64,000 nucleotides of DNA from Chryseobacterium rhizosphaerae (GTDB lineage: Bacteria > Bacteroidota > Bacteroidia > Flavobacteriales > Weeksellaceae): the NCBI RefSeq assembly GCF_003385455.1, contig NZ_QNUF01000012.1, positions 1 to 64,000 on the forward strand, read 5' to 3'. The notes below the pieces were generated by a model. That model was not told the DNA's origin and did not search any database. It worked only from the letters and a program-made list of their open reading frames with translations. Positions 34,138 through 42,403 of the stretch are shown piece by piece (the stretch's first letter is position 1; each line of letters starts with the position of its first letter). The position numbers and the translations under genes were made by a program.

Positions 34138-34659
34138 TTAAAGATATTTTTCACGTTTCAGTTCATACCAGCAGCAGAGTACTCCAGAATCCTCAAACTC
34201 TCCGGTTCGTTCAAATCCCAATTTTCCTAAAATATAATTGGATCCTGTATTTCCGGAATCTGCGTAAGCGTATATAGCATCTGCATTCAATTCATTAAAA
34301 CCATAATGAAGAACAGCTATCGCTGTTTCCATGGCATAGCCTTTTCCCCAGAATTCAGGGATGAAACGATATCCAAGATCCAATGTATTGACATGGTTAT
34401 TGATGGGTTGGGTTAATAATTTCAGTCCACTCCACCCTATCATCAGTCCACTTTCTTTTTCTATAACAGCAAGCCTTCCCACTCCATTTTCCTCATACTG
34501 CTTCTGAATCATTTTTATCATCTCTTTTGATTCCTGGATGCTTGCTACCGGTGTTCCAAGATATTTCATCACCTCAGGATCAGAATCCATAAGAAACATC
34601 CGTTCACAGTCATTATCCTCAAGCTGTCTTAAAATCAGTCGATCCGTCTCTATTCTCAT
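34138..34659 (-). CDS. RimJ/RimL-type GNAT N-acetyltransferase
   Basis: 173 residues. The start TDRLILRQLEDND and the CoA motif RFIPEFWGKGYAMET identify the RimJ/RimL (Acetyltransf_3) type, which acetylates protein N-termini or small amines. It is 7 bp from the next gene, in a minus-strand run with nadE. Confidence 0.88.
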   Translation of the reverse strand: MRIETDRLILRQLEDNDCERMFLMDSDPEVMKYLGTPVASIQESKEMIKMIQKQYEENGVGRLAVIEKESGLMIGWSGLKLLTQPINNHVNTLDLGYRFIPEFWGKGYAMETAIAVLHYGFNELNADAIYAYADSGNTGSNYILGKLGFERTGEFEDSGVLCCWYELKREKYL

Positions 34660-34668
34660 ATCATTAGT

Positions 34669-35307
34669 TTATTCTTCGGTTCCAAAAATAGTAATATTGG
34701 TTTTCATTCCCTTCCTTATATCTGCATCTTTCATTTTATTTCCGCCAACGTTCACTGTCTGAAGATCAGTATTTTCTGAAATATCCAGTTTTTGGAGTTT
34801 ATTATGCTCAAGATTCAACTTTCTTAATTTTTTAAATGAAGTCAAATCGATAGTTTTTAGTTGATTTAAAGATAATGTTAATTGATTAATTTTTGGCGCA
34901 GCCTTTAATGAAATTGTTTCCAAAAGATTATTGTCAAGATATAACGAGGTCATACTTTTCAGGTTTTCAGCCCTGAATGAGGAAACCTTACATCCTGTGC
35001 ATGAGAACAGTTCCAGATTATCCATATTGCTTATCGCTATATTGGAAATAATATTATCATCCAGAATAACCATTTTTACATGCTCAAAAAAACGTAAATC
35101 CTCTGCTGATGTTATTCCTTTCTGAACTAAAAATAAGTTTGTGATCATACTTATTTCGGTCTTTTCCAATATTCCATTCTTATTCAGATCAAAATTCTCA
35201 AGGACTGCTTTTTCAAAGTTTTTATCTTTAAACTCAAGCTTTTGACCGTAGAAAAAAGAAAATCCCAAAATAAGACATAGTGCTGTAAATATTTTAATTT
35301 TCATCAT
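34669..35307 (-). CDS. Secreted EF-hand plus leucine-rich-repeat protein
   Basis: 212 residues with a signal peptide ending SFFYGQ. A single EF-hand-like loop, DLNKNGILEKTE (about 40-51), has the acidic/Asn/Gly/Glu spacing needed to bind calcium. It is followed by about six short leucine-rich repeats (LDNNLLETISL, LTLSLNQLKTIDL, LNLEHNKLQKLDI). There is no sorting domain, so it is probably periplasmic or surface-linked. It is divergent from gldB. Confidence 0.8.
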   Translation of the reverse strand: MMKIKIFTALCLILGFSFFYGQKLEFKDKNFEKAVLENFDLNKNGILEKTEISMITNLFLVQKGITSAEDLRFFEHVKMVILDDNIISNIAISNMDNLELFSCTGCKVSSFRAENLKSMTSLYLDNNLLETISLKAAPKINQLTLSLNQLKTIDLTSFKKLRKLNLEHNKLQKLDISENTDLQTVNVGGNKMKDADIRKGMKTNITIFGTEE

Positions 35308-35326
35308 TAATTGTCTTTTTAATCCT

Positions 35327-35334
35327 TATTTTTG
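35327..35334 (+). promoter_or_regulatory. -7-like box for gldB
   Basis: TATTTTTG fits TAnnTTTG and lies about 25 bp before the gldB ATG. No TTG at the ideal -33 distance was found, so this is tentative. Confidence 0.4.
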
Positions 35335-35358
35335 TAAACTTAATTTCATGTAAAAATA

Positions 35359-36342
35359 ATGAAGATTTTTAGATTTATTGCGCTTTCTTCTGTTTTAGTT
35401 TTGGGCTTAGATTCCTGTAAAAAAGAACCGGAAAATCAGTGGAAGGTAGAAATAACCAATACCGCTGAAAAAGTTGAAGTGACGGATATTTCAAAAGAAT
35501 TTTACAATCCGGGAATTCCGTTAGATCAGTTTAAAGCTAAGTTTCCCTGGTTTCAGGGAAGTGTTTCTGATGCTGACTTTCAGAAAAGAAGAGCCGATAC
35601 TGAAGAAATAAAAATCTATAAAGAAGCGATTGGAAAAATTGATGGAGTAAAACTTCAGAAGGAACTGCAGGATTTATTTTCACATATCAAATATTATTTT
35701 CCACAGTTCAAAAGTCCTAAAGTATATCTTTTTTCATCTGCATTACAGATGGTACAGGATCCTATTTTTTATGATGAAAAAGGGAATCTGCTGTTTATAG
35801 ATATTACAGGTTTTATGGGTGATGGCAATCCTCATTACAAAGGATTGGAACTGTATTTCCAGAAATCGATGAATCCTCAGAATATTGTTCCTAAGGTTTC
35901 ACAGTTATTTGCTGAAAATATTGTTACAGAATCTCCGGATCACCAGAAATTTATTGACCAGGTGATTCTGAACGGAAAGGTAATGACTCTTCAGGATGCT
36001 TTCTTACCGGATTTTCCTGATTACCTTAAAATGAATTACACCCAGAAACAATATGAATGGGCTAAGGTAAATGAAGCGAATATCTGGAATTATTTTGTGG
36101 AAAGCAATCTGCTTTTTGGGGATGATCCAAGGTTAGGAGAACGTTTTATTGCTCCGGGACCCTTCTCCAAATTTTATACAGAGATTGATAATGAATCTTC
36201 ACCACAAATTGGAATTTTTACAGGATGGCAGATTTGTAAAGCTTATCTTAAAGAAAAACCTGAAACAAAACTGACTGCTTTCCTTAAAATGGACGCGACA
36301 ACAATCTTTAATCAGTCCGGTTATAAACCGAAACTTAAATAA
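35359..36342 (+). CDS. gldB: Gliding motility lipoprotein GldB
   Basis: 327 residues. The lipobox LGLDSC gives the lipid anchor near residue 20. The body contains FYNPGIPLDQFKAKFPWFQ, PKVYLFSSALQMVQDPIFYD, DITGFMGDGNPHYKGL and a peptidase-like DUF2268 layout, as in GldB of Flavobacterium johnsoniae. It is required for gliding in model flavobacteria, through the T9SS/gliding machinery. Followed directly by gldC, the usual pair. Confidence 0.95.
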   Translation: MKIFRFIALSSVLVLGLDSCKKEPENQWKVEITNTAEKVEVTDISKEFYNPGIPLDQFKAKFPWFQGSVSDADFQKRRADTEEIKIYKEAIGKIDGVKLQKELQDLFSHIKYYFPQFKSPKVYLFSSALQMVQDPIFYDEKGNLLFIDITGFMGDGNPHYKGLELYFQKSMNPQNIVPKVSQLFAENIVTESPDHQKFIDQVILNGKVMTLQDAFLPDFPDYLKMNYTQKQYEWAKVNEANIWNYFVESNLLFGDDPRLGERFIAPGPFSKFYTEIDNESSPQIGIFTGWQICKAYLKEKPETKLTAFLKMDATTIFNQSGYKPKLK

Positions 36343-36373
36343 TAGAAAATTTAGAATTTAGAAAAATAGAAAA

Positions 36374-36697
36374 ATGAGAAAGACTCAGATTACGATAGAT
36401 GTAGAGCTGGATGAAAACCACATCCCTGAAAGTATAACATGGAATGCACAGGATGGCGGAGTTGAAAAGGAAGAAACTAAAGCAACCATGATCTCTGTAT
36501 GGGATGATAAAGCAATGGAAGCTTTGAGAATAGACCTCTGGACTAAAGAAATGCCTGTAGATCAAATGAAGATGTTTATCCACCAGATCTTAGTATCTTT
36601 AGGAAGTACATACCAGAGAGCTACCGGAGAGGAGGATGTAGCGCAGTGGATGGAAGAAATTGCAGAAGAATTTGCAGTAAAGTCAGCAATAAAATAA
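36374..36697 (+). CDS. gldC: Gliding motility protein GldC
   Basis: 107 residues, soluble. It opens RKTQITIDVELDENHIPESI and continues WNAQDGGVEKEETKA and LWTKEMPVDQMKMFIHQ, as in the GldC family. Known to assist gliding with GldB; the exact role is unclear. It lies 31 bp after gldB. Confidence 0.94.
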   Translation: MRKTQITIDVELDENHIPESITWNAQDGGVEKEETKATMISVWDDKAMEALRIDLWTKEMPVDQMKMFIHQILVSLGSTYQRATGEEDVAQWMEEIAEEFAVKSAIK

Positions 36698-36720
36698 AAA
36701 CAATTTGAAAATAGGGTTCT

Positions 36721-36806
36721 TTGATAATTTGAAAATAGGATGAGATCATAATACAATCAAAAACCATTATCTCATCTTCAAATTACCCCATTTTTAAAGT
36801 ATCAAA
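36721..36806. repeat. Imperfect long inverted repeat between gldC and the PLP gene
   Basis: The left arm (from TTGATAATTTG to GATGAGAT at 36739-36746) mirrors the right arm (ATCTCATC at 36769-36776, then TTCAAATTAC to TATCAAA). The 8-bp inner arm pairs perfectly. It could act as a weak terminator or an RNA hairpin before the downstream gene. It does not look like a SAM riboswitch. Confidence 0.5.
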
Positions 36807-36816
36807 TTATATAAAT

Positions 36817-37956
36817 ATGAATTTTAATACAAAAGTAATTCACGGAGGGCAGCATCATGAATCTGCAACAGGTTCTGTAAATGTACCTGTATTTTTAACG
36901 TCTACATTTGCACAGAAAAGCCCGGGAGTACATTCCGGATATGAATATTCAAGAGCTGCCAATCCTACAAGACAGGCATTGGAAGACTCTTTGGCAAGCA
37001 TTGAGAATGGAGCAAGAGGTTTAGCTTTCGGGTCAGGTCTTGCTGCTATCGACTGTGTTTTAAAATTATTAAACCCAGGCGATGAAGTTATTGCTGTAGA
37101 TGATCTTTACGGTGGAACTTACAGAATGTTTACAAGGCTTTTTGAAAAATATCAACTGAAGTTTACTTTCGTGAATTTTGATGATGTTTCTAAAATTGCT
37201 GACGTAATTACAGATAAAACAAAATTAATCTGGGTAGAAACACCAACGAACCCATTGATGAAGTTGGTAGATATCAAAGCTGTAGTAGAAATTACTAAAG
37301 GAAAAGATATTCTAGTAGCTGTAGACAATACTTTTGCTACACCTTACATCCAGAGACCAATTGATTTAGGAGCTGATATTGTGATGCATTCTGCTACGAA
37401 ATATTTAGGAGGACATTCTGACGTGATTGCAGGTGCACTGATCGCTAAGGATGCTGAATTGGGAGAAAAACTTCACTTTATTCAGTTTGCAAGCGGTGGT
37501 ATTTTAGGACCTCATGATTCTTATCTTGTATTGAGAGGGATTAAAACTTTAGCATTAAGAATGCAGAGACATTCTGACAACGGTCTTGCCGTAGCAAAAT
37601 ATCTTGAAACACATCCTGCTGTAGATAAAGTAATCTATCCTGGATTAGAATCTCACCCACAGTATGAGCTTGCAAAATCTCAGATGAAAGAATCTGGAGG
37701 AATGGTATCATTCACTTTCAAATCCGGAAAAAAAGAGGATGCCATCAAGTTTCTGGAAAAAGTAAGAGTATTTACCTTAGCTGAATCTTTAGGTGGTGTA
37801 GAATCTTTAGCCAATCACCCGGCTTTAATGACTCACGCTTCTATCCCGGCAGAAAAACGTGCTGAATTAGGAATTACAGATGACTTGGTTCGTTTAAGTG
37901 TTGGTATTGAAGATGCAGAAGATCTTATTGCAGATTTAGAGAAAGCTTTTTCTTAA
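36817..37956 (+). CDS. Cystathionine gamma-synthase / gamma-lyase-type PLP enzyme
   Basis: 379 residues of the Cys/Met metabolism PLP family. Visible features are YEYSRAANPTRQALE, the phosphate-binding GSGLAAIDCVL, WVETPTNPLMKL and the Schiff-base lysine in MHSATKYLGGHSDVIAG (about 197). The ending SLGGVESLANHPALMTHAS is typical. Sequence does not separate synthase (MetB) from lyase (MetC/MGL) activity. A terminator follows. Confidence 0.92.
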   Translation: MNFNTKVIHGGQHHESATGSVNVPVFLTSTFAQKSPGVHSGYEYSRAANPTRQALEDSLASIENGARGLAFGSGLAAIDCVLKLLNPGDEVIAVDDLYGGTYRMFTRLFEKYQLKFTFVNFDDVSKIADVITDKTKLIWVETPTNPLMKLVDIKAVVEITKGKDILVAVDNTFATPYIQRPIDLGADIVMHSATKYLGGHSDVIAGALIAKDAELGEKLHFIQFASGGILGPHDSYLVLRGIKTLALRMQRHSDNGLAVAKYLETHPAVDKVIYPGLESHPQYELAKSQMKESGGMVSFTFKSGKKEDAIKFLEKVRVFTLAESLGGVESLANHPALMTHASIPAEKRAELGITDDLVRLSVGIEDAEDLIADLEKAFS

Positions 37957-37967
37957 CATACAATAGT

Positions 37968-38005
37968 AAAAAGGAGTATTTATCATATAAAACACTCCTT
38001 TTTAT
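37968..38005 (+). terminator. Rho-independent terminator
   Basis: AAAAAGGAGT pairs with ACTCCTTTTT around a 16-base loop, followed by ATTTAC. It ends the cystathionine-type gene. Confidence 0.8.
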
Positions 38006-38026
38006 TTACATTATCACCAAATATTT

Positions 38027-38473
38027 ATGAAAAATATAAGAAAAGCGGTCGCTAATGACCTCCCTCAATTAGCTGCATTATTTGACCAGTATCGGATTTT
38101 TTATCATAAAGAATCAGATATTCCTTCAGCAGAAAAATTTCTTCAGGAAAGACTTGAAAATAAAGACTCTGAAATTTTTGTTGCAGAGGAGAACAGTGAA
38201 CTGACAGGTTTTGTACAATTATATCCCCTATTTTCATCTACAAGAATGCAGCGTTACTGGCTGCTTAATGACTTATACGTCAATGAAAATCACAGAGGAA
38301 AAGGGTATTCTAAAGCACTGATCGAAGCATCTAAAGAACTATGCAGATCATCAAAAGCCTGTGGTATATTACTGGAAACAGGTAAAAGTAATGATATCGG
38401 AAATCAATTATACCCTGCCTGTGGTTTTGAATTGTATGATTCCGTCAATTTCTATGAGTGGAGCAATTCATGA
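38027..38473 (+). CDS. GNAT N-acetyltransferase
   Basis: 148 residues. The acetyl-CoA motif is LNDLYVNENHRGKGYSKAL (about 82-100), and LYPACGFELYDSVNFYEW ends the domain. The substrate is unknown. It is separate from the preceding terminator. Confidence 0.85.
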   Translation: MKNIRKAVANDLPQLAALFDQYRIFYHKESDIPSAEKFLQERLENKDSEIFVAEENSELTGFVQLYPLFSSTRMQRYWLLNDLYVNENHRGKGYSKALIEASKELCRSSKACGILLETGKSNDIGNQLYPACGFELYDSVNFYEWSNS

Positions 38474-38537
38474 TTATTTGTATACTGTACAGTCTTATAA
38501 AATTGCAAAACCTATCTAACTTAAAAAAAATAAAAAC

Positions 38538-39050
38538 ATGACAGATTTTCAAAAATATATTCAAAGATATTTAGATCAGGTGCCAACAGGAAACTGGTTG
38601 GCAGAATTAAAAATATCAGAAGAGAAAACAGTAGGAATTTATTCCAACCTTACAGAAGAACAATCCAGGTTTGCTTATGCCGAAGGCAAATGGACACTGA
38701 AAGAACTTCTGTTGCATTTATCAGATACCGAAAGAGTTTTTCAATACAGAATATTAGCCTTTGCAAGAGGTGACAAAAACAATCTTCCGGGATTTGATGA
38801 AAATGAATATGCCAATAACTCTTTCGCAGATGAAAGAACACCAGAGTCTCTGATCGAAGAATATAAACTGGTAAGAAAATCTTCTCAGATCTTATTAGAA
38901 AGTCTTAATCCCTCTGCTTTACAAAACACAGGAATCGCTAATGGCAACGAAATTTCAGTAGAAACCATTGGAAAATTGATCGTTGGACACAACTATCATC
39001 ATCTGAATATTATTGAGGAAAGATATTTATCTAAGTTGGGATGGATGTAA
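38538..39050 (+). CDS. DinB-like (YfiT-type) putative metal-dependent protein
   Basis: 170 residues. WTLKELLLHLSDTERVFQYR (first His) and IGKLIVGHNYHHLNIIEERY (two further His) give the three-histidine site of the DinB/YfiT four-helix bundle. Some relatives are thiol transferases. The end overlaps the next ORF by 10 bp. Confidence 0.85.
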   Translation: MTDFQKYIQRYLDQVPTGNWLAELKISEEKTVGIYSNLTEEQSRFAYAEGKWTLKELLLHLSDTERVFQYRILAFARGDKNNLPGFDENEYANNSFADERTPESLIEEYKLVRKSSQILLESLNPSALQNTGIANGNEISVETIGKLIVGHNYHHLNIIEERYLSKLGWM

Positions 39051-39487
39051 AAAAGTGGATTCTGATTATAAGTTTATTAACCTTTTCTCTTTCTCTTTGT
39101 TTCACGGCTTTTAAAATTGAAGACTTAGGAAAGATTGAAGATTATAAGTCATATATATTATTCCTTGTAGGTCCAATCAGTTGTCTAGGTGGTGGGATAT
39201 TAGAATTCTTTATCTGGACAGCAAATATTTGGTTTTTCATATCTATCATATTTAGTTATAAAAATTCTTATCTAATCTCCTTTGTAACTGGATTGATTGC
39301 TTCAGTAATCTCTGTTTCATTCTTTTTTTGGAAAGAAGTTTTAGCCGCTGAAAATGGAAGAATGGGAAGAATATACAGCCTTGAAATTGGTTATTTTTTA
39401 TGGGTAGCTTCTATTTTATTGGTAACCTTTGGTTCCATTTATTTATGCATTAAATATAAATCCAATAGAACGACTCCATTATTCTAA
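39041..39487 (+). CDS. Small membrane protein
   Basis: 148 residues with four hydrophobic segments (WILIISLLTFSLSLCFTAF, YILFLVGPISCLGGGILEFF, LISFVTGLIASVISVSFFF, GYFLWVASILLVTFGSIYL). No family is recognised. It overlaps the DinB-like gene and ends just before the repeat array. Confidence 0.7.
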   Translation: MDVKKWILIISLLTFSLSLCFTAFKIEDLGKIEDYKSYILFLVGPISCLGGGILEFFIWTANIWFFISIIFSYKNSYLISFVTGLIASVISVSFFFWKEVLAAENGRMGRIYSLEIGYFLWVASILLVTFGSIYLCIKYKSNRTTPLF

Positions 39488-39530
39488 CTTGGGAAAATTT
39501 GTTTTTAAATCAGATGAGTTCATATAATAA

Positions 39531-40599
39531 GTTTTGGCTAAAGCCGGATGCATGTTTATTTTCCTGTTAAATGGGCTAAAGCCCATTTCTATTGAATTCA
39601 ATACATAATGCATAACCATTTTGAAAATGTCTATTTCATTCTGGAATCATAAATCATTAATACAAAACATCTCCATCATCAATAGGAACGGGCTTTAGCC
39701 CGTTTTCCTATGAAAAAATCTTCCATTGGCTTTAGCCAAAGCCTAAAAAAATTAAAATACCATATCATTTACTCCTCAATTTTTTGTCTGATATTCCCCG
39801 ATTCTCTACCCGTATAGTTTTGGCTAAAACCATATCATGTATATTTTTTTGTTAAATGGGCTAAAGCCCATTTCTATTGAATTCAATACATAATATCTAG
39901 CCATTTTGAAAATGTCTATTTCATTCTGGAATCATAAATCGTTAATATAAAACACATCCATCATCAATAGGAACGGGCTTTAGCCCGTTTTCCTATGAAA
40001 AAATCTTCCATTGGCTTTAGCCGAAACCTAAAAAAATTAAAATACCATATCATTTACTCCTCAATTTTTTGTCTGATATTCCCCGATTCTCTACCCGTAT
40101 AGTTTTGGCTAAAACCATATCATGTATATTTTTTTGTTAAATGGGCTAAAGCCCATTTCTATTGAATTCAATACATAATATCTAGCCATTTTGAAAATGT
40201 CTATTTCATTCTGGAATCATAAATCGTTAATATAAAACACATCCATCATCAATAGGAACGGGCTTTAGCCCGTTTTCCTATGAAAAAATCTTCCATTGGC
40301 TTTAGCCGAAACCTAAAAAAATTAAAATACCATATCATTTACTCCTCAATTTTTTGTCTGATATTCCCTGATTCTCTACCCGTATAGTTTTGGCTAAAAC
40401 CATATCATGTATATTTTTTTGTTAAATGGGCTAAAGCCCATTTCTATTGAATTCAATACATAATGTCTAACCATTTTGAAAATGTCTATTTCACCCTTGA
40501 ATCATAAATCATTAATACAAAACATCTCCATCATCAATAGGAACGGGCTTTAGCCCGTTTTCCTATGAAAAAATCTTCCATTGGCTTTAGCCGAAACCT
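39531..40599. repeat. Four tandem inverted-repeat units, 285-bp period, GGCTAAAGCC palindromes
   Basis: Units begin at 39531, 39817, 40102 and 40387. Each about 214-bp unit has outer arms GTTTTGGCTAAA(G/A)CC and GGCTTTAGCC(A/G)AA(A/G)CC. Its inner arms are ATGGGCTAAAGCCCATTTCT and AACGGGCTTTAGCCCGTTTT, so each half mirrors the other around a spacer of about 100 bp. A 72-bp linker (ends CTACCCGTATA) follows units 1-3 and is missing after unit 4, where the transposase gene begins. The left end is the same as in the 8.75-kb array. Confidence 0.95.
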
Positions 40600-40632
40600 G
40601 AAAAAACATTATTTTTGGTTAAAACAACACAA

Positions 40633-41061
40633 ATGTCATTTATCAAAATTTTTATTCATCTTGTTTTCTCTACAAAAAATAGAGCCCCCTTCCTTAATAC
40701 CTTTGACATAAGAATAAAAGTATGGAAACATATTAAAGAATATACTACAGAAAAAGGAATCTTTCTAGATGTGGTTAATGGATATTCTGACCATTGTCAT
40801 TGTCTTATTTCGTTGGGTTCGGATCAAAATATTGAGAAAATAACCCAATTAATAAAAGGTGAATCTTCTCATTGGATCAATAAAAACAAGCTTACAAAAG
40901 ATAAATTTTCATGGCAGGATGAATATTTTGCAGTTTCCATTTCTGAATCAATGGTAGATCAGGTAAGGAATTATATTAAAAATCAAGAAAGACATCATCA
41001 GAAAAAGAGTTTTATTGAGGAATACAAAGAGTTTATTGAAAAATATAATTTTAAGGAATAA
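40633..41061 (+). CDS. Y1 (HUH) transposase, IS200/RAYT type
   Basis: 142 residues from the ATG at 40633; an alternative TTG lies at 40615. It is a single-domain Y1 transposase (PF01797 type) with the metal-binding His-x-His in SDHCHCLISLG (54-56) and the nucleophilic tyrosine Tyr114 in VRNYIKNQERHHQ. WQDEYFAVSISES is also typical. The stop codon TAA ends one base before the next palindromic unit, and the ATG lies 34 bp after the previous one. Such enzymes nick single-stranded palindromic (REP-like) DNA; these flanking units are its likely substrates. Confidence 0.92.
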   Translation: MSFIKIFIHLVFSTKNRAPFLNTFDIRIKVWKHIKEYTTEKGIFLDVVNGYSDHCHCLISLGSDQNIEKITQLIKGESSHWINKNKLTKDKFSWQDEYFAVSISESMVDQVRNYIKNQERHHQKKSFIEEYKEFIEKYNFKE

Positions 41062-41346
41062 GTTTTGGCTAAAGCCAAATGCATATATCCTTTGTTAAAA
41101 TGGGCTAAAGCCCATTTCTATTGAATTCAATACATAATGCATAACCATTTTGAAAATGTCTATTTCACCCTTGAATCATAAATTATTAATATAAAACATC
41201 TCCATCATCAATAGGAACGGGCTTTAGCCCGTTTTCCTATGAAAAAATCTTCCATTGGCTTTAGCCAAAGCCTAAAAAAAATTAAAATACAATATCATTT
41301 ATTCCTCAATTTTTTGTCTGAAATTCCCAGATTCTCTACCTTTATA
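41062..41346. repeat. Fifth inverted-repeat unit plus linker, right of the transposase
   Basis: Starts GTTTTGGCTAAAGCCAAAT directly at the transposase stop codon. It carries the same four palindromes, ends GGCTTTAGCCAAAGCCT at 41273, then the linker to CTACCTTTATAG. The linker next to the following gene suggests that this is the ancestral flank and that linker-containing copies arose by tandem duplication. Confidence 0.93.
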
Positions 41347-41370
41347 GACTGTTTTGAATTCAATACCATT

Positions 41371-41919
41371 ATGGAACATATTATCGAAGTATTAAAATCC
41401 GGCGGAACAATTCTTTATCCTACAGATACTATTTGGGGAATTGGTTGTGATGCTACCAATATAGAGGCTGTCAATAAAATTTTTGACATTAAGAAGCGTG
41501 AAAAAAATAAATCCATGATTATTTTAGTGGAGTCTGAAAAAAGACTTCAGGATCTGGTGGATGTTCCGGAAATGGCATGGGAAATTATTGATCTTAGTGA
41601 AAAGCCGGTTACCATTGTTTATGAAAATCCCCGCGGATTGCCCAAAGAATTACTTGCCGAAGATGGCAGTATTGGTATCAGATTGGTAAAAAATGACTTT
41701 TGTAAAAAATTAATTACAAAATTGAATAAACCGTTGGTTTCTACCTCAGCTAATTTCAGTGGTGAGAAAAGTCCGTTGAAGTTTTCAGATATTTCAAATG
41801 AGATGATCAGTCTTGTAGATTATGCTGTGGAAGAAGATAGAGATAAAGTGTCAAAATATTCAGGATCTTCGGTGATCAAAATATGGAGTGACAACCGAAT
41901 CAAAGTTCTTCGTGAATAA
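41371..41919 (+). CDS. L-threonylcarbamoyladenylate synthase (Sua5/YrdC/TsaC type)
   Basis: 182 residues from the ATG at 41371 (MEHIIEVLKSGG). A longer frame reaches back to 41239, but its first 44 residues are read from the repeat unit and linker, so I exclude it. It shows LYPTDTIWGIGCDATN, KIFDIKKREKNKSMIILV and PLVSTSANFSGE, the YrdC signature. It makes threonylcarbamoyl-AMP for the t6A tRNA modification. No C-terminal Sua5 domain, so it is the short form. Confidence 0.93.
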   Translation: MEHIIEVLKSGGTILYPTDTIWGIGCDATNIEAVNKIFDIKKREKNKSMIILVESEKRLQDLVDVPEMAWEIIDLSEKPVTIVYENPRGLPKELLAEDGSIGIRLVKNDFCKKLITKLNKPLVSTSANFSGEKSPLKFSDISNEMISLVDYAVEEDRDKVSKYSGSSVIKIWSDNRIKVLRE

Positions 41920-41985
41920 AATATATTGATCTGTTTATTTTAGAGTCTTGTCTGTTCATATCGGCAGGATTTCTTTTTTTAGTTC

Positions 41986-41993
41986 TATCTTTG
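41986..41993 (+). promoter_or_regulatory. -7-like box before the NTF2-like gene
   Basis: TATCTTTG matches TAnnTTTG 24 bp before the chosen ATG at 42018. It also overlaps the TTG that opens the longer frame, arguing for the later start. No clear -33 box was seen. Confidence 0.45.
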
Positions 41994-42017
41994 CAAAATT
42001 CCAACTCATTACAATAT

Positions 42018-42365
42018 ATGATAAACCATAAAGATTTTGCCCGGGAGTGGATACATGTCTGGAATTCTCATGATTTAGAAGCTATTCTATCCCACTATTC
42101 TGATGATATTGAAATCACCACTCCAATGATTTCGATGGCTGCAGGAGGAAAGGAAAGTTCACTGCAGGGAAAAGAAGCCGTTCGTGATTACTGGAGAAAG
42201 GCGCTGGAAAAGTTTCCTAATCTTCACTTCGAGCTGATACAATCTACTGCAGGAGTTGATTCTGTTGCATTATTCTACAAATCTATTATGGACAAACAGG
42301 CTGTTGAAGTCATGTTTTTTAATGAAGAAGGAAAAATTAATAAAATGTATGCTCATTATGATTAA
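42018..42365 (+). CDS. NTF2-like (SnoaL) family protein
   Basis: 115 residues from the ATG at 42018 (MINHKDFAREW). WIHVWNSHDLEAILSHYSDDIEITTP and the later GKEAVRDYWRKALEKFPNLHF form the NTF2/SnoaL cone fold. The role is unknown. Confidence 0.82.
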   Translation: MINHKDFAREWIHVWNSHDLEAILSHYSDDIEITTPMISMAAGGKESSLQGKEAVRDYWRKALEKFPNLHFELIQSTAGVDSVALFYKSIMDKQAVEVMFFNEEGKINKMYAHYD

Positions 42366-42403
42366 TGGGTGATATGAGTACAACTTGACGCTATTTACTA
42401 ACG

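Noticed and set aside
36721..36806. SAM riboswitch before the cystathionine-type gene
   Set aside because: Only a simple inverted repeat is present, with none of the conserved SAM motif sequences.
39531..41346. CRISPR-like repeated array
   Set aside because: The repeats are ~214-bp units with a conserved linker, not short repeats with unique spacers, and no cas gene is present.
41239..41370. N-terminal extension of the threonylcarbamoyl-AMP synthase
   Set aside because: Those 44 codons come from the repeat unit and linker; the family starts at the ATG at 41371.
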